Assembly (NCBI GenBank): GCA_905480565.1
Contig: CAJQQW010000361.1
Span: 1 to 6,395, forward strand
Source: an uncultured Halioglobus sp.
GTDB taxonomy: Bacteria > Pseudomonadota > Gammaproteobacteria > Pseudomonadales > Halieaceae
Direction: 5' to 3'
Length of the DNA: 6,395 nucleotides
Made by a program: the position numbers and the translations under genes. The notes beneath the pieces are model-generated. The model had not been told where the DNA came from. It did no database searches and saw nothing but the letters and a program-made list of their open reading frames with translations. Every line of letters starts with the position of its first letter. The stretch's first letter is position 1. Shown here one piece after another: positions 1 through 6,286 of this stretch.

Positions 1-1
1 A

Positions 2-334
2 GACGGAGCAACACACGAAAAGATCTACAATGTCGCATGGTCAACCGGACGCGACATCGACACTGAGGGCCAATTGCCTCCCGTAGGAAACACTGTTGAT
101 CTCGAAGCCGCAAACTGGACCAATACTATTGGAGCATCAGAACTGGCCACCGTTTGGATCGATCCAGATTTCGATCCGAAGGATAAAGCATTTTACTATG
201 CCAGAGTCATAGAGATTCCTACACCACGGTGGGTGGTCTACGACAAGCTACGTTATGGCAGCGAAATACCGGAAGGTGCAAATCTTATTCAACAAGAACG
301 GGCCTACACGTCACCCATCTGGTATGAGCCCTAA
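2..334 (+). CDS. DUF3604 domain protein, C-terminal fragment (5' end outside window)
   Basis: The frame is open from the left edge of the window to a TAA at 332-334 and gives the last 110 residues of a larger protein. The segment begins [14 protein letters not shown] and ends [13 protein letters not shown]. In between it carries [19 protein letters not shown] and [15 protein letters not shown], which I recognise as the conserved C-terminal end of DUF3604 proteins. Full-length members are usually about 600-700 residues, often exported, and have no firmly established reaction. A TTG at 74 could be taken as a start, but the conserved family sequence continues upstream of it, so it is internal. 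The gene converges on the LLM oxidoreductase gene with 51 bp between the stop codons. That gap holds only a weak, bulged hairpin (337-356) without a T-run. The family call is from memory of the motif pattern; no substrate is inferred. Confidence 0.85.
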   Translation, partial: DGATHEKIYNVAWSTGRDIDTEGQLPPVGNTVDLEAANWTNTIGASELATVWIDPDFDPKDKAFYYARVIEIPTPRWVVYDKLRYGSEIPEGANLIQQERAYTSPIWYEP

Positions 335-385
335 TCGCCAAGTTACGGCTACTGGCAACCTGTATTCACGAGCTTTAAGGCACAC

Positions 386-1429
386 TCACTCAAGGTTGCG
401 ATAAGCCTCAACAACGGGTGCAAACTCGGTGGGCGTGGAGCCATGTATAACCACGCCATCGGCGCCATTAGCAAGCTGCTGCTTCCACGCCTGAGCGCAG
501 TCGGCCGCAGTGCCACAAGCCGCTGTCAGCCATTCATCAGGGATTAGTGCGCTGATTTTTTCCAACTGATCAAGGCTGGCAACGCTATCGATACCCCCCG
601 GCATCGAACTAATGATTGAATTGTTGCGGAATTCCTCCAAAATTTTTGCGTCCCATCCGTTCAACGCAATAAGCATCTCTGCATATCCTGGTGCCTGCAT
701 GTACGTAGCCATGCGGGCCACCATCTTGCGCAGATAATCTTCCCGATCAGGGTTGAGTGCTGTAGCCTGAACGGAGTAGATTTTGACACTAGCAGGATCT
801 CTACCCGCGGCTTCAGCACCTTCCTGAATCAAGCCCCTGGCACGGCGCAGACCTTCATCACTAATAAATGTATGCAAATGAACTCCATCGAAGTGAGCAC
901 CAGCGAAGCGCAGGCTTTTGGGTCCAAACCCAACAAAATGAACCGGTATATCGACGTCTAACCAGTCTCCCATGCTTAGATACGGCAGCCTTCCCATAGG
1001 CCCTTCGTAGCCCATTACCTTCTCTCCCTGCCACAACGTGCGCAGAATTTTCAGTCCATCTACCAACTGTTTGTTGGTCACGGTGCTAAGTCCCATGAGG
1101 TCATTCCGTATGCCCACTCCCCGGGCCAGCCCCAACTCAAAACGTCCTCCGGACAGGTAATGCAAACTAGAACACATATTAGCCAGAACCATCGGGTGTC
1201 GAGTGTGAAGATTCGTGCCCGCCGTCGCCACCCGGAGATTGTTGGTTACGGATAACGCCGCTGCGCATATGACACCAGCATCTTTTACATCGAACCGCTC
1301 CGACAGCCATACCCGACCTAATCCCATGGATTCTGCCTGGCGCGCTTCTGTAATCGCATCGGCCGGGGTTGTCGTATGGCCGGGAAGCAGATAGCAACTA
1401 AGCTCCTCAAATTCAGACAGGCTGCCCAT
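386..1429 (-). CDS. LLM-class flavin/F420-dependent oxidoreductase (luciferase-like, TIGR03857/MSMEG_2249-like)
   Basis: This 347-residue protein spans a single luciferase-like TIM-barrel domain, the normal length for the superfamily. Visible landmarks are an N-terminal strand ELSCYLLPG (9-17), WLSERFDVKD (41-50), TNLHTRHPM (72-80), LSGGRFELGLARG (92-104), the PVHFVGFGPKSLRFAG strand-loop (162-177) and a final DGVVIHGSTP strand (324-333). The pattern resembles the subgroup called 'probable F420-dependent oxidoreductase, MSMEG_2249 family'. Members are expected to be soluble and to move hydride or oxygen using FMNH2 or F420H2, but the substrate is unknown. The ATG at 1427-1429 is preceded by GGAG at 1437-1440 with 7 nt spacing, which supports this start. 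It lies 294 bp downstream of the doxX-like gene on the same strand, so co-transcription is uncertain. The superfamily is certain; the F420 rather than FMN assignment is not. Confidence 0.9.
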   Translation of the reverse strand: MGSLSEFEELSCYLLPGHTTTPADAITEARQAESMGLGRVWLSERFDVKDAGVICAAALSVTNNLRVATAGTNLHTRHPMVLANMCSSLHYLSGGRFELGLARGVGIRNDLMGLSTVTNKQLVDGLKILRTLWQGEKVMGYEGPMGRLPYLSMGDWLDVDIPVHFVGFGPKSLRFAGAHFDGVHLHTFISDEGLRRARGLIQEGAEAAGRDPASVKIYSVQATALNPDREDYLRKMVARMATYMQAPGYAEMLIALNGWDAKILEEFRNNSIISSMPGGIDSVASLDQLEKISALIPDEWLTAACGTAADCAQAWKQQLANGADGVVIHGSTPTEFAPVVEAYRNLE

Positions 1430-1723
1430 ATCTACACTCCATAACTCTACTCGGTGAATCGTAATCGCCAGACGCCGCTGGACAACGGTGATAAATCAAA
1501 TCTATAAACTATTATCAATACAAATCGTATACCTCGAACAAGCGGCCTGCTTCACTTCTCCAAAAGAAGCATAATTTGGTGCGGGTTTAATCAAATTCCG
1601 GTCAATCGGCGACACAGTAAAAACAGGTTCCTCACCGCAAAAGCCTGATGATAAATTACTGGGGCCGACCGCGGTATTTTCTCGAAAAAAATGGCGACCC
1701 GTCGAGTACTCATTCAAGGATGA
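1430..1723. other. Intergenic region between the LLM oxidoreductase and the DoxX-like gene
   Basis: No convincing gene lies in these 294 bp. A 71-codon leftward frame (1502-1717) starts with TTG, has no ribosome binding site and resembles nothing I know. A 41-codon leftward frame from ATG 1713 to about 1588 also lacks a clear Shine-Dalgarno site. An AT-rich patch at 1491-1530 is the likeliest place for the oxidoreductase promoter. On the minus strand it contains TTGATA (1513-1518) followed after 17 nt by the poor -10 TTTATC (1490-1495). A degenerate half-palindrome sits at 1448-1460. There is no clear terminator for the DoxX-like gene: the best hairpin, CTTCT/AGAAG near 1555-1570, is short and has no T-run. 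Confidence 0.5.
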
Positions 1724-2155
1724 TCAACCCAGCAGTGCGCGCCAGCCCTTAGCGCGCAATGGACGCCACGCATCCGCAGCATAAAGTATCCATGCGATCA
1801 GTAAAAACTGCGCTGGAATTCGACCCCACAGTACGGCAGGAGGCGCCTGAGAGCCAAACATGGGTAAATTATTTATGGCCATATTGATATTGGCGGCCAA
1901 AACCATAATGCAGAACAGCGACAGCCACAACGCGGTGGACTGACGAGTTGGTTTCCAGAGCAGGAAACCTGCGAAAAAAAATTCCATGATGCCGGTTATC
2001 CACACAATTTCTCTGGCAAATGGGAGCGGAGTGATCGCAGCAAGGCCCGCTGTATGAGTAAAGTGCAATAGGCCGGCCACAAAAAATCCGAGCGCAATTG
2101 CTACGGTTGATAGAGTCCGTAAAGTGCCAGTGCGGGGGGAATCATTATGAATCAT
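1724..2155 (-). CDS. DoxX-like small integral membrane protein (COG4270-like)
   Basis: The 143-residue product has four evident hydrophobic helices at about 16-32, 49-67, 74-92 and 114-130, and is expected in the inner membrane. Characteristic short motifs are AGLLHF at the end of helix 1 (27-32), TGIMEFFFAGFLL in helix 2 (54-66), AANINMAINN after helix 3 (87-96) and RIPAQFLLIAWILY in helix 4 (112-125). Their order and spacing match the DoxX-like uncharacterised membrane proteins, which commonly show LHF, G-x-x-E and ANIYMA motifs. The family is sometimes linked to quinone or thiol redox chemistry, but no activity can be read from this sequence. The ATG at 2153-2155 has AGAGG at 2163-2167, 7 nt away. 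The stop is TGA at 1724-1726. It lies 206 bp downstream of the YjgR-like gene on the same strand, too far for tight coupling. Confidence is high for a membrane protein and moderate for the family. Confidence 0.8.
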   Translation of the reverse strand: MIHNDSPRTGTLRTLSTVAIALGFFVAGLLHFTHTAGLAAITPLPFAREIVWITGIMEFFFAGFLLWKPTRQSTALWLSLFCIMVLAANINMAINNLPMFGSQAPPAVLWGRIPAQFLLIAWILYAADAWRPLRAKGWRALLG

Positions 2156-2361
2156 CGACGAGCCTCTTTCTATTATGCTACAGACTGCCTACACCGCTTT
2201 CAGCGCAAGTACTAACTCTGCGCTTTTTGTACCGCCAACTTCGACCGTTACCTTACCGGCGTCGTTTCTTGGAGCCAAGGTCAACATACTGCAGCAGAAA
2301 TGTTATGTGAAAAACTGTCATTGCAGAGTGTCTCGCGCAAACGTGGCATCAGCCCAACTCG

Positions 2362-3825
2362 CTATTTAAGAAGAGAGCCGAGCAATCCCCGAAATAGCTT
2401 CCGACCCAAACTGCTTCCCGCGGCGCGAGCTACACTTTTTAAGAAAGCCTCGCCGGCACTTTCGCGCGTCCTGGAGCTTTTTTTCGCCGACTTGTCGGCC
2501 TTGCCAGAACGCTCAGCCAGCTCCGCTTCCTGCTCCTCTTTCTGCCGCAGGGCAGTACGCTCCATCAGGATTTCATGCGCGGAACGCGGGTCGACGGCCT
2601 CCGCATACCGCTTTTGATTTATATCCGCGCCGATAATGAGCGCCCGCTCCTCCGCTGTAGCTGCCCCCATACGCGAGTTGGGCGGACGTACTAATGTACG
2701 TTGCACCGGGGCGGGAATACCTTTGTCCTGGAGCGTAGAAACCAGCGCTTCACCCACGCCTAACTCGCTGATAGCGGTGACGGTATCAAGAGCAGGGTTT
2801 TCACGGAATGACTGCGCTGCAACATTGACAGCTTTTCTTTCTTTCGGCGTGTAGGCGCGCAGTGCGTGTTGTACGCGGTTCCCCAATTGTCCAAGCACGC
2901 TGTCGGGAATGTCGCTCGGGCTCTGGGAGATAAAATAGATACCAACACCCTTTGAACGAATCAGACGAACAACCTGCTCGATTTTTTCCAGAAGTATTTT
3001 CGGTGCATCGCGGAATAGTAGATGAGCCTCGTCGAAAAAAAACACCAGCACAGGCTGCTCTGGATCTCCCAGTTCAGGTAGTGTCTCAAATAACTCGGAC
3101 AGCAACCAAAGAAGAAAGGTTGAATAGACTCTTGGATTCATAATCAAGGCTTCAGCCGCCAGGATGTTGATCATCCCCCGACCATCGCGAGACGTGCGTA
3201 TAAAATCCTGTAGCTGAAGGGCAGGCTCACCAAAAAAGCTTTGACCTCCCTCTCTCTCCAACATCAGCAGTCGACGCAAAATAGCATTGATAGACGCTGT
3301 CGAGACGTTATAACCCGGACCCATTTCTTTACGATGTTCACTCAGGAATTCCAACGAGGTCCGCAGGTCTTTGAGATCAACCAGCAACATGCCCTGCTCA
3401 TCGGCATATTGAAAGACCAGCATCACAATGCTCTCTTGAGTCTCATTCAGATTCAGCAGCCGGGAAATCAGCTGCGGGCCCATTTCGGAAATAGTAGAAC
3501 GAATCGGAGTTCCCTTCTCTCCGAAAAGATCCCAGAACGCCACGGGATAGTCCCGCTGCACATAATTCTTCATGCCAATCTGCTGCACCCTTTCTTCCAC
3601 CTTGGGGTTGGCTGTGCCTGCCTGCGATATACCTGAAAGATCTCCTTTCACGTCAGCCATGAAAACTGGCACCCCAAGATCCGAAAAACCCTCGGCCAGG
3701 CATTGCAGCGTTACGGTCTTACCTGTACCGGTGGCGCCCGCGATCAGTCCATGACGATTGGCATAGCGGGCGTTGAGCGTGACGTGCCCGGCATCGGAGC
3801 CGCCAATAAGAATACCTTCCGTCAT
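2362..3825 (-). CDS. yjgR: YjgR/DUF853 family HerA-like P-loop ATPase
   Basis: From the ATG at 3823-3825 this encodes 487 residues, close to the roughly 500 of E. coli YjgR. The family belongs to the HerA/FtsK-type ATPases, which hydrolyse ATP as ring assemblies; the physiological role of YjgR is not established. The N-terminus MTEGILIGG leads into Walker A GATGTGKT (30-37). FMADVKGDLSG follows (55-65), then Walker B VFFFDEAHLLF (261-271, acidic pair D265-E266), the YFISQSPSDIP segment (297-307) and GNRVQHALRAYTP (315-327), a hallmark of the family. The tail after about residue 425 is charged, then basic and amphipathic. The frame stays open 48 codons further upstream to an ATG at 3969, but that extension overlaps the divergent peptidase gene, lacks family similarity and is rejected. 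AAGG at 3837-3840 lies 11 nt from the chosen start, slightly long. No nurA-like nuclease is nearby, so a HerA-NurA end-resection role is not supported. Confidence 0.93.
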   Translation of the reverse strand: MTEGILIGGSDAGHVTLNARYANRHGLIAGATGTGKTVTLQCLAEGFSDLGVPVFMADVKGDLSGISQAGTANPKVEERVQQIGMKNYVQRDYPVAFWDLFGEKGTPIRSTISEMGPQLISRLLNLNETQESIVMLVFQYADEQGMLLVDLKDLRTSLEFLSEHRKEMGPGYNVSTASINAILRRLLMLEREGGQSFFGEPALQLQDFIRTSRDGRGMINILAAEALIMNPRVYSTFLLWLLSELFETLPELGDPEQPVLVFFFDEAHLLFRDAPKILLEKIEQVVRLIRSKGVGIYFISQSPSDIPDSVLGQLGNRVQHALRAYTPKERKAVNVAAQSFRENPALDTVTAISELGVGEALVSTLQDKGIPAPVQRTLVRPPNSRMGAATAEERALIIGADINQKRYAEAVDPRSAHEILMERTALRQKEEQEAELAERSGKADKSAKKSSRTRESAGEAFLKSVARAAGSSLGRKLFRGLLGSLLK

Positions 3826-3836
3826 GTTTCGTCTAA

Positions 3837-3840
3837 CCTT
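3837..3840 (-). promoter_or_regulatory. Probable Shine-Dalgarno site of the yjgR-like gene (AAGG, minus strand)
   Basis: AAGG on the minus strand lies 11 nt upstream of the ATG at 3823-3825. The spacing is longer than ideal, so the site alone is modest evidence. With the conserved MTEGILIGG N-terminus it favours the short start over the extended frame beginning at 3969. Confidence 0.4.
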
Positions 3841-3865
3841 GTTGTGGGCTGTTGAATCTGCATCC

Positions 3866-3873
3866 AGTATAGT
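3866..3873. promoter_or_regulatory. Candidate overlapping -10 elements of the divergent yjgR-like / ypfJ-like promoters
   Basis: The 81-bp gap between the two divergent starts contains AGTATAGT. On the plus strand this gives TATAGT (3868-3873); on the minus strand it gives TATACT (3866-3871). Each has one mismatch to TATAAT. The distance to either ATG (about 33 nt to the peptidase, about 40 nt to the ATPase) suits a short leader. I cannot find a good -35 hexamer at 16-18 bp for either direction, so the assignment is tentative. Confidence 0.3.
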
Positions 3874-3906
3874 GAAGCACGGCTTAGGTAGCGACAGGAA
3901 TATGCG

Positions 3907-4806
3907 ATGCGCTGGAAACGCGGAAGACGCAGCGGTAATGTCGAAGACAGAAGAGGAAATGGCACTCACATGAGTGCCAGTGCAGCCCCGGCACTCTTGC
4001 GAGTGTTACCCATACTACTGCGCAGTAAAGTGGGCCGCATCATACTCATCGGTGGTGTCGTTGTTATTTTCGGCGGCCAGATGCTCGGATTAAATACCCT
4101 TTCACTGCTGACCGGAGAACAATCCGGTCATGGTCAAAGCTTACCAAGGCAAACCGCAGGCGACGAGGAAATGGTCGACTTTGTCTCTGTGGTGCTGGGC
4201 GATACCGAGCAGACCTGGCAGCAGTATTTTTCGCAAATGCAGCGAGAATACCGTTATCCGAAGCTTGTATTGTTTAGCGGCAGTGTGCGCTCTGCCTGCG
4301 GTCAGGCCAGTGCAGCGGTCGGCCCATTCTATTGCCCCAGCGATCAAAAGCTCTATCTTGATCTGTCTTTTTTTCAGGATCTCGCGCAAAGGTATGGAGC
4401 ACCGGGGGATTTTGCTCAGGCTTACGTAATCGCCCACGAAGTCGGCCACCACGTGCAAACGCTATTGGGCATAAGTGGGCAGGTGCAGCAGGCAGGTGAG
4501 GGTCGCAGCAAGGCAGAGATTAACGCGCTCTCTGTGCGTCAGGAACTTCAGGCAGATTGTTTTGCCGGCATCTGGGGTTATGCCGCCAGTCGCGAGCGTC
4601 AAATGCTGGACCCTGGTGATCTTGAAGAGGCTCTTCAGGCGGCGGCGTCCATCGGAGACGACCGCCTGCAACGCGAGGCGGGAGGAGTCGTGGTGCCGGA
4701 CAGCTTTACCCACGGCACATCGGCCCAACGGATGCGTTGGTTCAAAGCTGGCTTTGAGACCGGCGACCTCAACGCCTGCGATACGTTCTCCGCAGAGCGC
4801 CTATAG
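3907..4806 (+). CDS. ypfJ: YpfJ-type neutral zinc metallopeptidase (KPN_02809 family, PF04228)
   Basis: This 299-residue protein matches the family in length (E. coli YpfJ is about 290). It opens with MRWKRGRRSGNVEDRRG, the family's characteristic basic N-terminus, which fixes the start; AGGAA at 3896-3900 is 6 nt from the ATG. A single hydrophobic helix at about 44-63 should anchor it in the inner membrane with the remainder probably periplasmic. The zinc site is HEVGHH (177-182: H177 and H181 as ligands, E178 catalytic). ELQADCFAGIW (213-223) follows and should supply the third, acidic ligand. A conserved Cys pair region SACGQASAAVGPFYC (129-143, C131 and C143), plus C218 and C291, may form disulfides. 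The C-terminal THGTSAQRMRWFKAGFETGD is also typical. The family is predicted to be proteolytic but its substrates are unknown. Residues 19-34, between the basic start and the helix, are encoded by the unusual repeat cluster at 3960-4007. An internal ATG at residue 22 is a less likely alternative start. Confidence 0.95.
   Translation: MRWKRGRRSGNVEDRRGNGTHMSASAAPALLRVLPILLRSKVGRIILIGGVVVIFGGQMLGLNTLSLLTGEQSGHGQSLPRQTAGDEEMVDFVSVVLGDTEQTWQQYFSQMQREYRYPKLVLFSGSVRSACGQASAAVGPFYCPSDQKLYLDLSFFQDLAQRYGAPGDFAQAYVIAHEVGHHVQTLLGISGQVQQAGEGRSKAEINALSVRQELQADCFAGIWGYAASRERQMLDPGDLEEALQAAASIGDDRLQREAGGVVVPDSFTHGTSAQRMRWFKAGFETGDLNACDTFSAERL
3960..4007 (+). repeat. Cluster of overlapping inverted repeats inside the ypfJ-like 5' coding region
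   Basis: TGGCACTCA-CA-TGAGTGCCA (3960-3979) is a perfect inverted repeat with 9-bp arms and a 2-nt centre. Exactly 29 nt after its GGCACTC (3961-3967), the same GGCACTC recurs at 3990-3996, followed after TTGC by GAGTGTT (4001-4007). That second unit pairs over 5 Watson-Crick positions plus two G-U positions as RNA. The middle GAGTGCC (3972-3978) can also pair with the second GGCACTC (3990-3996) across an 11-nt loop. Three hairpins, two of them mutually exclusive with the third, are therefore possible within 48 nt. The stretch encodes residues 19-34 of the metallopeptidase. The arrangement is read directly from the bases; any regulatory role is inference. Confidence 0.7.
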
Positions 4807-4955
4807 AAAACCGACCTGAATAGCCTTACGTGCTGCCCCCTAACCCGCCACTTTTCCTAAACTGCGCGACCATTTGACGAGTGAACTGTGCAGCACAAAT
4901 ACCTAACACCGGCGAGGCTAACGGAGCTTGGCACCCATTGCGGCGGCGCTTGAAG
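4807..4955. other. Convergent intergenic region, no clear terminator
   Basis: The ypfJ-like gene and the Rossmann oxidoreductase gene end facing each other across 149 bp. The only notable repeat is GTGCTGC (4830-4836) with its complement GCAGCAC (4890-4896), separated by 53 nt. That is too far apart for a standard intrinsic terminator, and there is no T-run on either strand after a stable stem. I see no coding potential here. Confidence 0.45.
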
Positions 4956-6017
4956 CTAACCCCGATACAGCCCCTTGCCGGAGATTTTTGGTAAATTGAA
5001 GGCCGACACCAAACCGGGGGCATGCTCTATAACAGCTGGAATGGCATTGACGATGGCAGTCGCGGTTTGTATGACCCCGGCTACAGCATGGTCGCCATGT
5101 TTGTCTTCCATATCCATATTGACCACCATTTTTGGCTCACCTTCGATGGTGACCCGGTAGCCTTTACCCTGCGGCCACTCAGGGGCAATGTTGTCGGTAA
5201 TCCGAGTGATATGTTCCAACACGATCGCGTCTTTACCCCCGATAACACCACGAACCTCAAAGCGCATGGCACCGGTAGTGCCTTTTTTAAAAACGCCCAT
5301 CGCGTTTTCGGTGTCGGCTTCCAGCGGGAGACGCTCATGGACCTCATACACTTTTTCAAGCTCTACTCCCAAGCCAGCGGCAACGGACCGAACGGCTCCG
5401 CCCCAACCCAATGAGAGTGCGCCAGGGGCAAACAACATGCACTCATGGTCGATGGGATGGCCAAAGCCCATGACCTCTCGGATAGTGTCTTCCTGTTCAT
5501 AGGTGGCATAGTTGATAATTTCCTGCATACGGATGCTGGTCCAATATTCTGACAAGCCCGTGAAAACCAAAGGCATCGTATCATTGGCAAACCCCGGATC
5601 GATGCCATTGTTAAAGCAAGTCGTCTGTCCCTCTTCGCAAGCCGCCTTCACCGGCTCCGCCAAGAAAGCAACATCAGGATTATTCGGTTCTTGCAGCATG
5701 AACAGCGAGCTCGCCACCACATTGACGCCCTGTTGCAAACAGCGCGCCTGATCCTTGGCCGCTTCCATCATACGGGTCTCAGAATGCGCTGTGTAGCATA
5801 CGCAGTCGGGCTTCAGAGCCAGTACCGCGTCGATATCGGTAGAGGCAAGCACGCCGATGGGAGCATCAAGTTCTGCCAGCTCGGCGACGTCCTTTCCCGC
5901 TTTGTTATCACTGCTGACTATGTGCCCGACAAGGACTAGCTCCGGATGATTTACAACTGCCCGAATAGCATATTTTCCAACATTGCCGGTACCCCAGGTA
6001 ACAACTTTATATGGCAC
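4956..6017 (-). CDS. NAD(P)H-dependent oxidoreductase, amine-dehydrogenase / DapB-like Rossmann family
   Basis: The 353-residue product starts with MPYKVVTWGTGNVGK, a Rossmann fold with the dinucleotide motif GTGNVG at 9-14. GHIVSSDNKAGKDVAEL (31-47), CVCYTAHS (72-79) and GVNVVASS (97-104) follow as further nucleotide-fold strands. A conserved central segment NNGIDPGFANDTMPL (136-150) leads to EIINYATYEQEDTIREVMGFG (166-186). This pattern fits the 'NAD(P)H-dependent amine dehydrogenase' group related to 2,4-diaminopentanoate dehydrogenase, whose members are often labelled dihydrodipicolinate reductase. It is too long for DapB (about 270) and I see no HHxxKxDAPSGT catalytic motif, so a lysine-pathway role is unlikely. 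The substrate is unknown; the enzyme should be cytosolic. The start codon is GTG at 6015-6017 with AGGAG (6023-6027) 5 nt upstream. The gene appears monocistronic, flanked by a convergent gene on one side and a divergent one on the other. Confidence 0.88.
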   Translation of the reverse strand: MPYKVVTWGTGNVGKYAIRAVVNHPELVLVGHIVSSDNKAGKDVAELAELDAPIGVLASTDIDAVLALKPDCVCYTAHSETRMMEAAKDQARCLQQGVNVVASSLFMLQEPNNPDVAFLAEPVKAACEEGQTTCFNNGIDPGFANDTMPLVFTGLSEYWTSIRMQEIINYATYEQEDTIREVMGFGHPIDHECMLFAPGALSLGWGGAVRSVAAGLGVELEKVYEVHERLPLEADTENAMGVFKKGTTGAMRFEVRGVIGGKDAIVLEHITRITDNIAPEWPQGKGYRVTIEGEPKMVVNMDMEDKHGDHAVAGVIQTATAIVNAIPAVIEHAPGLVSAFNLPKISGKGLYRG

Positions 6018-6022
6018 GGTAG

Positions 6023-6027
6023 CTCCT
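6023..6027 (-). promoter_or_regulatory. Strong Shine-Dalgarno site supporting the GTG start
   Basis: AGGAG on the minus strand lies 5 nt upstream of GTG 6015-6017. It decides in favour of this non-ATG start, which also places the Rossmann motif at the expected distance from the N-terminus. Confidence 0.7.
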
Positions 6028-6258
6028 ATTGCATTAATTCAGCAGGTTCATTATTGACTGTCGTTTTCTCGCTTCGCTGGCATGTGCCCGACAGCCTCGC
6101 GACGGAACCAGTTTCGTCGGCTTCAGCCAGGCCAATGATCTTAGCGATTTTTTGTGCTTGGCAGCGATAAATGCGTCCTAATTCCGAGCAACGCCAACAA
6201 AAACACGGGGGTAGTTCCATTTTTCATACGCCCACGACGATTTTTTGCTAACCTAATT

Positions 6259-6271
6259 TACTCGGCGAGTA
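6259..6271. promoter_or_regulatory. 13-bp palindrome TACTCGGCGAGTA, possible operator
   Basis: Two perfect 6-bp arms, TACTCG and CGAGTA, flank a single central G. The element ends 15 nt before the lipoprotein ATG and 6 nt before its GGAG site, where a bound repressor could block transcription start or early elongation. Binding by a regulator is inference; the symmetry is directly visible. Confidence 0.35.
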
Positions 6272-6286
6272 TTTACCGGAGACTGC

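Larger units (their letters stand above)
6018..6286. other. Divergent intergenic region upstream of the Rossmann oxidoreductase and the lipoprotein gene
   Basis: These 269 bp separate two divergent starts and should hold both promoters, but no hexamer pair is convincing on either strand. A leftward frame (6026-6220) ends in TAG inside the Shine-Dalgarno site of the next gene. Its predicted product is Cys- and Trp-rich near the start, lacks its own ribosome binding site and resembles nothing, so I treat it as chance. The 13-bp palindrome at 6259-6271 is the clearest structured element. Confidence 0.4.

Noticed and set aside
337..356. Possible terminator between the convergent DUF3604 and LLM genes
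   Set aside because: GCCA-A-GT can pair with ACTGGC only with a bulged A, and no T-run follows on either strand.
1588..1713. 41-codon leftward frame (MSTRRVAIFFEK...) starting 10 nt after the DoxX-like stop
   Set aside because: The position would suit an operon partner, but there is no clear Shine-Dalgarno site and no recognisable family; too short to distinguish from chance.
1502..1717. 71-codon leftward open frame after the DoxX-like gene
   Set aside because: TTG start, no ribosome binding site, no recognisable motif or membrane segment, and it lies in a likely promoter/terminator region.
2268..2279. Small inverted repeat CTTGG-AG-CCAAG upstream of the DoxX-like gene
   Set aside because: Arms of 5 bp with a 2-nt centre are expected by chance in several kilobases, and no second copy was seen.
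3826..3969. 48-codon N-terminal extension of the yjgR-like gene to an upstream ATG
   Set aside because: It overlaps the divergent peptidase gene, whose start is fixed by conserved residues, and the family N-terminus begins at MTEGILIGG. The extension has no family-like features.
3907..4806. Divergent ATPase plus metallopeptidase as a possible defence or stress module
   Set aside because: Both are widespread housekeeping-type families, found separately in enterobacteria, and no effector, nuclease, toxin or mobile gene is adjacent. Nothing beyond adjacency supports a joint system.
4830..4896. GTGCTGC / GCAGCAC inverted repeat in the convergent intergenic region
   Set aside because: The arms are 53 nt apart with no stable inner structure or T-run, so it is not a credible intrinsic terminator.
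6026..6220. 64-codon leftward frame ending in the Shine-Dalgarno site of the Rossmann oxidoreductase
   Set aside because: Its ATG has no ribosome binding site, the predicted start is unusually rich in Cys and Trp, and no family is recognised. A leader peptide role would be speculation.
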